43,215 nt of DNA from Psychromonas sp. Urea-02u-13 (GCF_002835995.1 NZ_PJBZ01000066.1:1-43215); one strand, 5' to 3'. Positions 1 to 9,905 are shown, numbered from the stretch's first letter. Notes: generated by a model not told the origin, from the letters alone. Made by a program: numbers and translations.

Positions 1-20
1 GAATCCTGCTCTCGCAACCA
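1..20 (+). tRNA. 3' end of a partial initiator tRNA-fMet, cut by the window edge
   Basis: These 20 bases are identical to the last 20 bases of the intact initiator tRNA at 169-245, including the T-arm 3' strand, the acceptor 3' strand and the encoded CCA. The gene therefore begins upstream of the window, and the two copies form a tandem array. Confidence 0.85.
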
Positions 21-36
21 ATTTTACTTGAGAAAA

Positions 37-104
37 GCTCATCGGGTTCAACTCTTAGTAAACACTGGCAAAGGTCGTAGGTTTAAATCCTTCTATCGAA
101 ACCA
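37..104 (+). pseudogene. Decayed copy of tRNA-fMet
   Basis: The stretch keeps GCTCATCGGG (D-loop to anticodon stem) and AGGTCGTAGG followed by a T-arm-like segment ending in CGAAACCA. These match the order of the intact tRNA at 169-245. The anticodon loop region has been replaced by unrelated sequence and the acceptor 5' strand is missing, so it cannot fold as a tRNA. It sits exactly between two good copies, which suggests a dead member of the array. Its tail and CCA are the best preserved part. Confidence 0.55.
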
Positions 105-168
105 ATTCTTTTATTTATTAAAAGAATACAGTTGTAAAAGAATTAGAAAAAGAAACACCAATTACGGA

Positions 169-245
<77 letters not shown>

Positions 246-459
246 ATTGATTTAAAAGAAACCTTCAAGTAACACTCCCACTAGATATATCCTGTTAAAA
301 AACCCTAAACATAATTTAAAATAAAATCAAAAAGCTATTTAAACTAAATATATTTATCTATTCTATAAGTTTCCCTTATTGGAGAAAAAGCGATATAGCA
401 TATATTCAGCTGACCACTTTTCTACCTATCCAAGTTATGTACCTACTATTGAACCTAAG

Positions 460-714
460 TTATCTTTGCTCTTCTATATTATGCTTTATGATCGGCTGAA
501 AAATATCACCATATAAACTATGTAATACTATGTCTTTAGGTGTTTTTTTTGTCTTTTTAATGTTTTTCCAAGGCACAATGTAAAGCATTTGTGGTAATTC
601 TTTATTACCTTTGATGAAGGTCGTCGTTAGTTCTAGTTTGTCCTCGCTCTTATTATCGGTATTGGCATAAAGATTGATACTGATGATAAGTAAAAATAAC
701 GCTAATAACCTCAT
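460..714 (-). CDS. Small secreted protein of unknown function, last gene of the TPR operon
   Basis: The 84-residue product starts with a hydrophobic signal peptide (MRLLALFLLIISINLYA) and probably ends up in the periplasm as about 67 residues. The mature part is lysine-rich, with the segment ELPQMLYIVPWK followed by a KKTKK run. I do not recognise a domain. The ATG lies one base after the stop of the TPR lipoprotein gene. A GGAG about 10 bases upstream, inside that gene, supports this start and translational coupling. It therefore probably works with the envelope TPR proteins. The tail of the ExbBD-AgmX-TPR module in related bacteria often carries a small secreted protein (recollection, not searched). 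Confidence 0.75.
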   Translation of the reverse strand: MRLLALFLLIISINLYANTDNKSEDKLELTTTFIKGNKELPQMLYIVPWKNIKKTKKTPKDIVLHSLYGDIFQPIIKHNIEEQR

Positions 715-715
715 A

Positions 716-1312
716 TTATTGATTCTCCATTGTTGCTTGTAATCCAGCTAACCATTCACGTGTTTGTTTATCTTTGTTTTTGGTGTTCTCTAAATAAAGT
801 TGATAATGGCTGATGGCGTTAGGGATATCTTGTAAATAGATATCGTAAATAAGCGCTAGGTTATAGTGTGCTAATGAATAGTTAGGGTTGTAAGTTAATG
901 CCTCCTGATACAAAGACTTGGCGGCTATGATGTTACCTTTACGTTGCTCTAATGAAGCCATGAGGTTTAATGCTTGTACCATTTTAGGGTTTTTTTGTAA
1001 TGCCATTTTCACAAAATTTTGTGCTTCTTGGTATTGTGCTTTTTTAACACTGATTAATGCTAAATTTGCCCATGACCCCGCTATATCAGGTTGTAACTGA
1101 CTCATTTTTGTAAATAATTTATGTGCTTTATCTAATTCATTATTGTTAAGGGCAATCAGCGCCTTTGTATATACAGAGAGCTCTATTTTAGTTGATTTGG
1201 CACTTAGCTCATCGCGCTTATTGTCAGGCTCTTGTATCGTTGGTTGCGTTGTTGTACAGCCTGCGCTGAATAGTAATAGCAAACCAGAGATGGCTAATTT
1301 AGTGTAATACAT
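716..1312 (-). CDS. TPR-repeat lipoprotein
   Basis: A 198-residue lipoprotein with signal peptide and lipobox FSAGC (Cys19). The first possible ATG (1321) sits directly against the AGAGG Shine-Dalgarno, so I place the start at the ATG nine bases beyond it, at 1312. Residues from about 45 to the end form three to four tetratricopeptide repeats, with typical A-x-W-x-N-L-A, ALNLMASL and AHYNLALIY signatures. TPRs are protein-docking solenoids, here probably on the inner face of the outer membrane. The gene overlaps the 3' end of the preceding TPR gene by 14 bases, so it is translationally coupled. The partner is presumably the AgmX/ExbBD complex, by association only. Confidence 0.85.
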   Translation of the reverse strand: MYYTKLAISGLLLLFSAGCTTTQPTIQEPDNKRDELSAKSTKIELSVYTKALIALNNNELDKAHKLFTKMSQLQPDIAGSWANLALISVKKAQYQEAQNFVKMALQKNPKMVQALNLMASLEQRKGNIIAAKSLYQEALTYNPNYSLAHYNLALIYDIYLQDIPNAISHYQLYLENTKNKDKQTREWLAGLQATMENQ

Positions 1313-4118
1313 TGATAACATCCTCTAATTTAGGTTCGCGTTGGTAACGCAGTGGAAATAGTATCTGTAATTGCTGTAAACTTTTTTGTAGCCATTGATC
1401 GTTAATGCCTTCTGCGCTGTAGCGTAAATTGGTCTCATAAAACTCAATGCTTTTCTCTTCAAATGGAAAGGCCTGATCTTCAAGTAAAAACATATATTCT
1501 TCTTGCTCATCTTGATCAAGGTGTTTCGGGATTTCAGAGCTTAATAATGCTTGGCTAAAACCATTATAAATCGCGGCAATTGCGTGGGTCGCTTCGGTTG
1601 CTGTTTCTTCTATGCCAAAAGAGGCTGCTTTCGCATAATAATTAACAGCCAATCGCATCGACAGTTTTTTACGTTTTAGGTGTTTCTTCAGTGGCTGCAC
1701 CAAGTTAATGCTACTAAATGTTTTATGTTGATCACGTGCTAACGATATTGCTGCAATAGAAGCAATAAAATTGGTTCGTGTATTTTTAACATTGGTTGGG
1801 TGACGTTTATCTGCCTCGATTATTCTTTTTTGCCATATTAAGCTCTTTTTATAGGCTTTTGCTTTATCATTTAATAGAGTTAATTGGTATAGAGACTCTT
1901 GGTAGGCGGGAAATGGTTTTTTATAATTATTTACGTATTTTTCATAAGAACGAATAGCCGCACTTGCTTCGTTATTATTTTGATAGAGCTGTGCCGCTTT
2001 TAATAATGAAGCCATTTGGTAGGTTACACTATTATCTTTACTTGATAATTTTTCAAGCTCCTGCGCTGCAGCTACGTTTTGCTGGGAATTTAAGTAAGCA
2101 ATCGATAACTTTTTAGTTACATCTGTTGAAAATTTATGCTTTGGGAAATACTTTCTAAAGGTCTTAATATGTACTATTGCAGGTAACCATTGTTGATGCG
2201 TAATAGACAGTGTAATTGCATCGTATAAGCCCGCAGGAGCTGCTTCTGTATTTGGTGCGATAGTCACAATTCTTGCATAATGGGTAATTGCTTGGTCAAT
2301 TTTCTTGTTTTTTACCGCCTCTTCGCCTTGATAAAAGATAGATAAAGATAATCCTTCTTCGATATCACTACGTGCTTTGCGGGCTAAGTTTTTGCTGCTT
2401 GTTAATGCTAGATAAGTTGATTCTGCTATTTCATACTGCTGGTTATGAAAATAGGCATTGGCTTTGATGGTGTTTATTTGATTGATTAAGTTAGATTTTT
2501 TATTACTAACAGCAAGCTCGGCTAAGGCTGCTGTCGCACTGTATCGTTTGTTGTTGTAGGCAATATTTGAAGCGTAAGCAATTACTTTTAATGTGTTTTT
2601 ATCGGTTGGATATTGCTCAGCATATAAGCTTGAGTAGTTAATTAGTTTTGTTAGCCATTCATTTTTTTGCGTTGCCTGTCGCGTACTGTCATAAAGTGAT
2701 GAAACTAATAAAATAGATTGATAGGCGGCTTCTTTGTTAATGATGGTTTGCTCGTCAAAAGCGGCTAACTGGTAATGCTTTACTGCGTCGAGTGAGTCAC
2801 CATGAGTGTTATAGAGAGAAGCTAATAGAAAATGGATGTTATCTTGACGTGCATAGAGCGTAAAGTGTGTTAAATAGTTTTTATACCATCGCTCTGAATG
2901 GATGAAATCTTGTTGTTTTTTGTTCTGTTGATAACGCTTATGATAGGTCGCTGTCTCAGTCAGAATATGTTTTTTTAGCGCGCTATTGATATCATCATAT
3001 ATTTTTTTATTAATGTTCTTTTGGTTTTTCCAATATTGACTATTAGGTTGATAAATATTATAAAATTTTTCAAATGTGGCACTACGCTTTTCAATAAAAC
3101 CAGCTTCTTTCCATATATTAATGATTTTTAATGTCGCTAGTGGCGCAAATTGAGAGTCATGATTATATGCGATAAAGTTTTCTAAGGTACTCGCAGCATC
3201 ATTATATTGCTGTTGTTTAAAAAATACAGCGCTTAAGCTACGATAAATATAATAATCATTATCTGCATATTCTGAGTTTTCTAAATAGATACTAAGTGGT
3301 TCAGCACCTCCTAAGTAAGAGAATGAAAGCGCCAATGCACGGAAATATTCATCAAAAAGACTTTGCTTGCTGATAGTTAACTGCTCATAGTCTGAAAATT
3401 CATTAATATTGATAACACGCACAAAATCATCAGCCGCTTCAATGTAAAATTCTTGTTTAAAGCGAGACCATCCCCTTTTATATAATGATTTTTCGTAGAA
3501 TAAATTGTTCTTTTTTGTTGTAATAATTTCTGTGTATTTATCTTCTGCAATTAAGTATTGGCGCTTGGTGAATGCATATTCTGCAAGTCGAAATTGTGCT
3601 TCAACATAAAATTTTGATTTAGGATGATTATCCGTGAGTTGTTGTAATACGACGTGGGTCTGCTCATATAACCCTTTTTGGTCGTAGGCTTTAGCTAATT
3701 GATAAAGTGAGATATCGTTATTCTTAGCATCAGGGTAATCCTTGATCGATGTTTCCAGTAACTCCATAACCCGATTTAATTTTTGATCCGCAAGTTGATT
3801 GGTTGCTTTTTCATCTTCAGTTTCATTGAGTAATTGCTCTGATAGTTTAAATTCAATATTAGCGAGTCTATTTAATGCATCTGAGCGAGATAAATCTTGC
3901 TTGGAAGAGTGCTCAATATAATTTATATATGCTTCACGAATATCACTGTCAGATTTATTTAAATTTACTTTTTTATCTGCTAATTTATCAAGTTGCGATG
4001 TGTCATCAATGCTTTCTAGCGTTTGACGAGCCTCAAAACTTTCTTGGTCGTTACAAGCGGTGATCAACACACTACAGAGTAGTGTGAGATAAAGGTAAGG
4101 TGATTTAAAAAGTATCAT
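1299..4118 (-). CDS. Large TPR-repeat outer-membrane lipoprotein
   Basis: A 939-residue protein with a lipoprotein signal peptide ending in LITAC (Cys22, followed by Asn). The rest is almost entirely alpha-helical TPR-like repeats. Examples are YQLAKAYDQKGLYEQ near residue 145, FRLAEYAFTKRQYLIAEDKY near 180, and further repeats such as ALALSFSYLGG and KANAYFHNQQYEIAESTY. Large TPR lipoproteins of this kind accompany AgmX/PglI-domain proteins and ExbBD motors, and resemble the Glt-type TPR proteins of Myxococcus in architecture. The ATG overlaps the stop of the preceding TPR gene by four bases. It probably acts as a periplasmic scaffold. Its exact function is unknown. Confidence 0.85.
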   Translation of the reverse strand: MILFKSPYLYLTLLCSVLITACNDQESFEARQTLESIDDTSQLDKLADKKVNLNKSDSDIREAYINYIEHSSKQDLSRSDALNRLANIEFKLSEQLLNETEDEKATNQLADQKLNRVMELLETSIKDYPDAKNNDISLYQLAKAYDQKGLYEQTHVVLQQLTDNHPKSKFYVEAQFRLAEYAFTKRQYLIAEDKYTEIITTKKNNLFYEKSLYKRGWSRFKQEFYIEAADDFVRVININEFSDYEQLTISKQSLFDEYFRALALSFSYLGGAEPLSIYLENSEYADNDYYIYRSLSAVFFKQQQYNDAASTLENFIAYNHDSQFAPLATLKIINIWKEAGFIEKRSATFEKFYNIYQPNSQYWKNQKNINKKIYDDINSALKKHILTETATYHKRYQQNKKQQDFIHSERWYKNYLTHFTLYARQDNIHFLLASLYNTHGDSLDAVKHYQLAAFDEQTIINKEAAYQSILLVSSLYDSTRQATQKNEWLTKLINYSSLYAEQYPTDKNTLKVIAYASNIAYNNKRYSATAALAELAVSNKKSNLINQINTIKANAYFHNQQYEIAESTYLALTSSKNLARKARSDIEEGLSLSIFYQGEEAVKNKKIDQAITHYARIVTIAPNTEAAPAGLYDAITLSITHQQWLPAIVHIKTFRKYFPKHKFSTDVTKKLSIAYLNSQQNVAAAQELEKLSSKDNSVTYQMASLLKAAQLYQNNNEASAAIRSYEKYVNNYKKPFPAYQESLYQLTLLNDKAKAYKKSLIWQKRIIEADKRHPTNVKNTRTNFIASIAAISLARDQHKTFSSINLVQPLKKHLKRKKLSMRLAVNYYAKAASFGIEETATEATHAIAAIYNGFSQALLSSEIPKHLDQDEQEEYMFLLEDQAFPFEEKSIEFYETNLRYSAEGINDQWLQKSLQQLQILFPLRYQREPKLEDVINVLH

Positions 4119-5509
4119 TGTTCAGCCGTATTGTTATCAAAAAGACGCGCTAAGCCATAGCGAGATTGGTCAAGGTAACTTGTGAGGTTATCGATTTTGT
4201 GCTGTAAAAGCACTTTCCCCATTTCATTCGTAGTTTGTTGGTAAGTATCGCTGAGGTCTTTATATTGTTTTTGTAATGTGTTTTTTTCTATATAAGATTG
4301 ATATTTACCTATTAACGAACGGTTTTTAAAATAATAATTAGGGTAGTAGGGGGTAAAAGAAAGCGTATTTTCAGCTAAGGAGGCAGTAAAGTTTGTATCT
4401 GCAGTTATAAGCGATAACGATAAATCTAATGGGGCATTAAGTCTCTTTTTTAAATCGTTTATTTTCTTTTTGTAGTATGTTTCTGCTTGCGTGTAACCCG
4501 TCGAGGCGGCCACTAATTGATTGGATTTTTCATAGAAAAAAGGCATTAACAAATACGACTCATGTACCGGTAATTCGTCATGTAATTGCTTTTTTAAATA
4601 ACGAGTTGCGTTAAGTGCACCAATATCATCGCCTTGCTGTGCCGCTGTTAATGCAATACCTAAAATGGCTTGATTCGCATATTTACTATTACTACCCACT
4701 TGATGAAAAGTAGTACGCGCGGTACGGTAATACCCTTGGTTGAGTAATGAATAAGCAAGGGTTACGTATAAACGGTTTAGCGTCGCTTCATGCGGTGATT
4801 TTTTCTGCACGTTAAGTTGTTTCTGAATAATGATATGAGCATCTGTCCACCAACCTTGTCTTAGATTTGCTATTGCAAGGTTCAGTTGTGAGCTCGTGTA
4901 ATAAGTAGAATCGTTTGGTACTTTTTCGTATTCTTTTATGGCTAAATAGTGTTCATTCATTTTCTGAAATGAAATACCTCTCATCAATAAAGCAGAATGA
5001 TATTTTTGGTTTTCTAAGAAATTTATTTCTGTAGTGAGATTTTTAAGTACCTTTTTCCACTGTCTGCGTTGAAAGTAAAAATCGGCTAATAAAAAGTTTG
5101 CATGCGTTGCTAAGCTTGTGTCTCCTTGCTCTGTTACTTCATTTATTAATGTTTTCGCTGCGTGGTAAGCATTCACTTTTAATAATTTTTTGATAAGTAT
5201 AAAAATAGCAGGGTCGTCGTAATAACGCTTAATCATGTTCATGTTGTTAATAATTAGTGCCGTATTTTTTATTTCTTGAGTGTCATTTAATTGCTTTAGT
5301 AGCGCGGAGATTGAAGAGTATTTTTTAGTTTTATAAATAGGATCTTTTAATAAGTCGCGATAAAATTTTTGTGTGAAATCTTGGTGCACTTTATCTACAC
5401 GATCGAGCATTTCTTGAGTATCTGATTGCTCATTAGCCCAACACGTAATGCTGAAAAAGCTACTCGTCAGAATGAGTACGGTAAATATTTTTTGTATATA
5501 GGCGTGCAT
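4115..5509 (-). CDS. Secreted TPR-repeat protein, first gene of the TPR operon
   Basis: The 464-residue product has a signal peptide likely cleaved after CWA (about residue 25). The Cys before it is not in a good lipobox, so I call it periplasmic rather than lipidated. From residue 100 on, it carries TPR-like helices (FLLADFYFQRRQWKKVLKNL, RGISFQKMNEHYLAIKEYEK, AYSLLNQGYYRTARTTFHQV). It opens the four-gene minus-strand operon and overlaps the next gene by four bases. A long hairpin at 5563-5611 separates it from clpV, so it may have its own promoter in the 50-120 bp upstream. A TATACT box lies there, but I see no convincing -35. Confidence 0.82.
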   Translation of the reverse strand: MHAYIQKIFTVLILTSSFFSITCWANEQSDTQEMLDRVDKVHQDFTQKFYRDLLKDPIYKTKKYSSISALLKQLNDTQEIKNTALIINNMNMIKRYYDDPAIFILIKKLLKVNAYHAAKTLINEVTEQGDTSLATHANFLLADFYFQRRQWKKVLKNLTTEINFLENQKYHSALLMRGISFQKMNEHYLAIKEYEKVPNDSTYYTSSQLNLAIANLRQGWWTDAHIIIQKQLNVQKKSPHEATLNRLYVTLAYSLLNQGYYRTARTTFHQVGSNSKYANQAILGIALTAAQQGDDIGALNATRYLKKQLHDELPVHESYLLMPFFYEKSNQLVAASTGYTQAETYYKKKINDLKKRLNAPLDLSLSLITADTNFTASLAENTLSFTPYYPNYYFKNRSLIGKYQSYIEKNTLQKQYKDLSDTYQQTTNEMGKVLLQHKIDNLTSYLDQSRYGLARLFDNNTAEQ

Positions 5510-5562
5510 TTGATTTCCATTCAGTGCAAGTATAGATCGTACTATTAGCCGTTATTATCAAC

Positions 5563-5611
5563 AGTAGCAGCCAGAAAGAGGAAGCTTTTATTCCTTTTTT
5601 TGGCTGCTACT
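5563..5611 (-). terminator. Long stem-loop between clpV and the TPR operon
   Basis: Arms AGTAGCAGCCA (5563-5573) and TGGCTGCTACT (5601-5611) are perfect complements. The inner AAAGAGGAA and TTCCTTTTT segments extend the stem imperfectly. It lies 21 bases past the clpV stop. There is no T-run after it on the minus strand, so it is either a processed 3' end or a weak or Rho-assisted terminator. It partly separates the T6SS arm from the TPR genes. Confidence 0.55.
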
Positions 5612-5631
5612 TAACAGTCAAAGTCGCTATT

Positions 5632-8331
5632 TTATGAAATGTCGTAGCTGAATAATCCTTGATCGCAAACATTTACATTAATATGCGTGATTTCTTCATC
5701 CTTAGACATTTTAGTTAAACACTCAACAGCCATTTCTGGTAGTAAAGTACGTGTTAATATATTTTCAATATTACGCGCTCCTGTATCTACCTCTTGGCTA
5801 CGCGCAAGAATATGTAACATAACGTCTTCGTCGTAACTAAAGCTTGCGTTGTAATGTTCTTTTACGCGTTTAGCAATACGGTTCATATTGATCTTACAAA
5901 TCTTCAGTAAGTTCTCATCACCTAGTGGGTAATATGGAATTACCGTTGTACGACCTAGAAATGCCGGCTTGAAGTAATTCAAAAGTTGTGGCCTGAAGTT
6001 ATCTAATAATACGTCTGGGTCCGGCAACGTTTCGCTTTGTTCACAAATTGCTCGAATATGCTCTTCTGCTGCATTCGAGGTCATGATAATCACGGTATTT
6101 CTGAAGTCAATATCACGTCCTTCGCCATCTTTAATGGTACCTTTATCGAACAAGTTATAGAAAATATCTTGCACCCCTGGGTGTGCTTTTTCCATTTCGT
6201 CTAATAAAATAATACTGTGTGGTTTACGACGTGCAGCTTCTGTTAATACGCCACCTTCACCGTAACCAACATAGCCTGGAGGTGAACCTAGTAGCATGGA
6301 TACTTTATGTTCCTCTTTAAACTCTGACATATTGATACAGGTAATGTTTTGTTCTCCACCGTATAACTCGTCTGCAAGTGCTAATGCGGTTTCTGTTTTA
6401 CCGATACCACTTGAGCCAACCATGAAGAAAACACCAATCGGTTTACGTGGATCAGTTAAGCCTGCGCGTGATGTTTTGATACATTCTGCTATTGCTTCTA
6501 AGGCATGATCTTGACCAATAATACGTTTTTGTAACGTATCTTTTAGATTCATAATGGCTTGGATCTCGTTTGAAACCATTTTACCAACTGGTATACCTGT
6601 CCAGTTAGCAACCACTTCAGCAATCGCTTGCGCGCCAACATTAACTTGAATCATTGGCTCATCACCCTGTAATTCAGTTAATGCTGTCATCTGTGCTTGT
6701 AACTCTTGTTTGATAGCGATTAATACATCATCAGTTAATAATGCTTGATCTGTTTCTGCTGTTTTTTCTTGAGTGCTTACCAGGTCATTTTTTTCTTTAG
6801 CGGTAAAGCTATCTTCAATCTGTTTTTGTAAGCCGTGAATAGTTGAAACTAATGCCAGTTCCTTCTTCCACTGCGCCTCCTGTTTGGCTAATTTTTCTGC
6901 TAATGTAACGTTCATTGCCGTTAATTCATCGATTTTTTCTTGGTGGTTGCCATGTGCCGCATGCTCACGTTCGAGTGATTTAATCGTCGTCGTTGTTTGA
7001 GTAATATTTCGACGTGTATTTTCAACACTTTCAGGCGTTGCACTTTGACTTAATGAAACACGGGCGCAGGCCGTATCTAGTAAACTAACTGACTTATCGG
7101 GTAGTTGACGAGATGTAATGTAACGACTAGACAGCTTAACAGAATCAATAATCGCCTCATCCATGATGTTAACACCGTGATGATTTTGTAACATGCCCGC
7201 CATTGCGCGCATCATATTAATTGCTTTCTCTTCACTTGGTTCTTCAATTTTTACAACTTGGAAACGACGTGTTAGTGCTGGATCGCGTTCGAAGTATTTT
7301 TTGTATTCAGCCCACGTAGTCGCTGCAATCGTACGCAATTCACCACGTGCTAAAGCAGGCTTTAATAAATTAGCTGCATCTCCTTGACCTTCTTTACCAC
7401 CTGCTCCAATAAGGGTATGTGCCTCATCAATGAACATAATAATAGGTTGTGGGGATGCTTTTACTTCGGAAATTACTGATTTTAGACGATTTTCAAACTC
7501 ACCTTTAACGCTTGCTCCCGCTTGTAATAAGCCTAAATCGAGCGAGCGAACCGACACATCTTTTAATGCTTCTGGTACATCACCTGATGCGATACGCAAC
7601 GCAAAACCTTCTACTACTGCTGTTTTACCAACACCCGCTTCACCGGTTAAAATAGGATTGTTTTGACGGCGACGAATCAAGATATCGATGATTTGGCGAA
7701 TCTCTTCATCACGACCTAAAATAGGGTCTATTTTCCCCTTTTTGGCATCATCGGTAAGGTTCACTGTAAATTTATCAAGAGAGGGTGTGTTGCTGGGGGT
7801 TGCTGATGCTTGGTTATTGTTAGATGAAGTATCACCCATCATATTACCAGCAGACTCTGCAGTAGTACCCACAATCGCACGAGTCACTTCACGTAATGAT
7901 TCTGGTTTTATTTTTTTCAATTCACCTGACAATGCGCCGATAGTCTGTCGTAAGGTATCATCTAATAATAACGCCGTTAGAATATGAGCAGATGTTGCGA
8001 CCGGCTGACCATATTCAACTGATGCAAGCATCCACGCATTTTTACTAATATCAACAAGAGTAGGAGAAAGGGCCGGAGCACGAGTATTGCCCCCTTTGAT
8101 GCGGTCCAACTCACGATTTAAATCTTGAGTTAAACGTCCTAAATCTACGTCAAATTTTTCTAGAATCGCGACGATATCACTATCGCGTACTTCTAACAGC
8201 TTTAGTAACCAATGTTCAATTTCAACATTGTAATGAGTACGTGCTAGGCAGATCCCTGCGGCACCTTCCATAGCGTTACGTGAGGTTTCATTTAATCTGC
8301 CAACCAGCGATTTTAAATCAATTGTTACCAT
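5632..8331 (-). CDS. clpV: T6SS sheath-disassembly AAA+ ATPase ClpV (TssH)
   Basis: An 899-residue ClpB-type unfoldase that extracts and recycles the contracted TssB-TssC sheath after firing. The order is an N domain (residues 1-150), AAA1 with Walker A GEAGVGKT at 230-237 and Walker B IIMFIDEAHTL, a coiled-coil middle domain (about 430-545), and AAA2 with Walker A GSSGIGKT at 639-646 and Walker B IILLDEMEK. Its length fits the ClpV family. The start has AAGGAA five bases upstream. It is the last T6SS gene of the left arm and is followed by a hairpin. Both ATPase sites look intact. The main alternative, housekeeping ClpB, is excluded by the T6SS context and the ClpV-type N terminus. Confidence 0.97.
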   Translation of the reverse strand: MVTIDLKSLVGRLNETSRNAMEGAAGICLARTHYNVEIEHWLLKLLEVRDSDIVAILEKFDVDLGRLTQDLNRELDRIKGGNTRAPALSPTLVDISKNAWMLASVEYGQPVATSAHILTALLLDDTLRQTIGALSGELKKIKPESLREVTRAIVGTTAESAGNMMGDTSSNNNQASATPSNTPSLDKFTVNLTDDAKKGKIDPILGRDEEIRQIIDILIRRRQNNPILTGEAGVGKTAVVEGFALRIASGDVPEALKDVSVRSLDLGLLQAGASVKGEFENRLKSVISEVKASPQPIIMFIDEAHTLIGAGGKEGQGDAANLLKPALARGELRTIAATTWAEYKKYFERDPALTRRFQVVKIEEPSEEKAINMMRAMAGMLQNHHGVNIMDEAIIDSVKLSSRYITSRQLPDKSVSLLDTACARVSLSQSATPESVENTRRNITQTTTTIKSLEREHAAHGNHQEKIDELTAMNVTLAEKLAKQEAQWKKELALVSTIHGLQKQIEDSFTAKEKNDLVSTQEKTAETDQALLTDDVLIAIKQELQAQMTALTELQGDEPMIQVNVGAQAIAEVVANWTGIPVGKMVSNEIQAIMNLKDTLQKRIIGQDHALEAIAECIKTSRAGLTDPRKPIGVFFMVGSSGIGKTETALALADELYGGEQNITCINMSEFKEEHKVSMLLGSPPGYVGYGEGGVLTEAARRKPHSIILLDEMEKAHPGVQDIFYNLFDKGTIKDGEGRDIDFRNTVIIMTSNAAEEHIRAICEQSETLPDPDVLLDNFRPQLLNYFKPAFLGRTTVIPYYPLGDENLLKICKINMNRIAKRVKEHYNASFSYDEDVMLHILARSQEVDTGARNIENILTRTLLPEMAVECLTKMSKDEEITHINVNVCDQGLFSYDIS

Positions 8332-8379
8332 ATCTATTCCTTAAGATTATTACGTCATTTTAATGTGTATTTAATATTT

Positions 8380-8778
8380 TTAGCAAACGCCGTCAACTTT
8401 AGCGCAACAAGCAATACCACATACTTTGGTAAAGCTCTGTGTCTCGTTATAAAACTCTCCAACACCGCCAGCGCGAATGATCCAATTAAATTTTTCTTCT
8501 TCTATGTAAGTAATGCCTGAAGAGTAACAAGGTAATGACTTGTATCGTTCATTGAGTGTTTCTTCATGCGTAATACTTGCGTACTCAAAAAAGGCATCAA
8601 ATATGGAAGGTGAAATATAAAAACCTTTACATACTTCTTCCATATTAGGGCGGTTATCAATATTTTTACCCTGCTCTATGATTGTGAATTGCTCTGAGTC
8701 CCCCCAAGGAAAGATCGAGGAACATGCAGACAGCATTAAAATAAAGCCAATTAGCATAGTTATATAAGTGATCTTCAT
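8380..8778 (-). CDS. Small lipoprotein of unknown function inside the T6SS operon
   Basis: A 132-residue protein with a lipoprotein signal peptide and lipobox LSAC (Cys19). Ser20 follows, which predicts outer-membrane sorting. The mature part has an FNWIIRAGGVGEFY segment and ends in a cysteine-rich tail (VCGIACCAKVDGVC, five Cys), suggesting disulfides. It sits between tssG and clpV, with gaps of 41 and 48 bases. I do not recognise a core T6SS family: TssJ is encoded separately at 19836. It could be an accessory envelope factor or an orphan immunity lipoprotein. Neither can be decided here. Confidence 0.75.
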   Translation of the reverse strand: MKITYITMLIGFILMLSACSSIFPWGDSEQFTIIEQGKNIDNRPNMEEVCKGFYISPSIFDAFFEYASITHEETLNERYKSLPCYSSGITYIEEEKFNWIIRAGGVGEFYNETQSFTKVCGIACCAKVDGVC

Positions 8779-8819
8779 GAACGTTTGAAAATGTATGTTT
8801 TTTGAATGTTTTTCATGCG

Positions 8820-9905
8820 TTATCTCGCTGAAATTGATATATCAATTATTTCATTAGGATCATCTGTGTGCTTGCGTTGGCTTGATAACCAACTTGTCCA
8901 GCCGAGAATAGCATTATTGTTGAGAGAAGATTGAGGGATATCTTTTTTTAGTATGCGTAATGTGAAGCTATAGTCATGCTCAAAACCAAGGTAAAGACGA
9001 ACCATCTCGTCTAATGCTTTCAGGTGAGGAGTCTGTGGTGTAAATTGTGTTAATTGTTGTTTGTTTAAAGGGCCTAAAATGATATTTATTTTCCCTTGAG
9101 CAAACCAGCCTTTTTTACCTAGCATGACTGTTTTTCCTAATTGATTATTTTGCCCAACAGATGAGCTACTCGGGAAACGAGTTCGTACATCATCAATTAA
9201 GTCTTGCCATTGCCCTACAAACTCCTTTATTTCTACAGGGAAAGAGAAGTGGCTTTCTAATATTTGTTTTAGGCCTGAAGCACTTTTTACATTACTGCTT
9301 AATAACCCCGCGTAATACAATAACGATTCGTCTTTAGTGTATAGACGCTCTTGTAGATGCTTAGTATTCAAGCCTACAAGAGATAACAGCATTTGAGTAA
9401 AATCATCTTTTATTTTTTTGTTGTGTAAACGGCTTCGTTCATATTGTAATGGTGCATCGTATTTTGTTGATGCTTGAAAAAATAACGAAGTAGTACGGTG
9501 ATTAAATATGTTAAAAAAAGCTTTCATTGAATCATCTTTAAGCTTTAAGCGCTTTAGTACCGTTTCAGTATAGTGATACGGTAACACGCCATTACTGCCC
9601 GTTAAACCGATGAAATTTACATCCATTACCCATTGCTTATGCTGATTTTTTTGTTGTGTGCTGTGCTTAATAGAGGCGATTTCAGCAGAGGGGAAAGACA
9701 AAGACTGATTACTCGAAAAACGAATACACTCAGACTGCGGGGGCATAAATTTACCCACAGCATGCATCGCTGTCGTACCTGTTGGTTCACTATACCGATT
9801 ACTTCGCTCTAATACCCTAACCGCCTGTTTGAAAGAAAACTGGTAAGGGTGATCTGATAATTTATCAATTATAGAAGTATTTTTTCGCCAGCTCGGGGAG
9901 GACAT
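8820..9905 (-). CDS. tssG: T6SS baseplate protein TssG
   Basis: The 361-residue product belongs to the TssG/ImpH/VasB family, which forms the baseplate wedge with TssE, TssF and TssK. The N terminus has the family pattern of a short lead followed by FSFKQAVRVLE (about residues 23-33) and IRFSSNQSLSFPSAEI (about 61-76). The middle has GLTGSNGVLPYHYTE, a very characteristic TssG segment. Length is typical. The start overlaps the 3' end of tssF by 37 bases, showing tight coupling. Nothing indicates damage. Confidence 0.95.
   Translation of the reverse strand: MSSPSWRKNTSIIDKLSDHPYQFSFKQAVRVLERSNRYSEPTGTTAMHAVGKFMPPQSECIRFSSNQSLSFPSAEIASIKHSTQQKNQHKQWVMDVNFIGLTGSNGVLPYHYTETVLKRLKLKDDSMKAFFNIFNHRTTSLFFQASTKYDAPLQYERSRLHNKKIKDDFTQMLLSLVGLNTKHLQERLYTKDESLLYYAGLLSSNVKSASGLKQILESHFSFPVEIKEFVGQWQDLIDDVRTRFPSSSSVGQNNQLGKTVMLGKKGWFAQGKINIILGPLNKQQLTQFTPQTPHLKALDEMVRLYLGFEHDYSFTLRILKKDIPQSSLNNNAILGWTSWLSSQRKHTDDPNEIIDISISAR

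Noticed and set aside
4115-5509. Lipoprotein status of the 464-residue TPR protein
   Set aside because: The Cys before the cleavage site sits in SITC followed by Trp, a poor lipobox, and a signal peptidase I site after CWA fits better.
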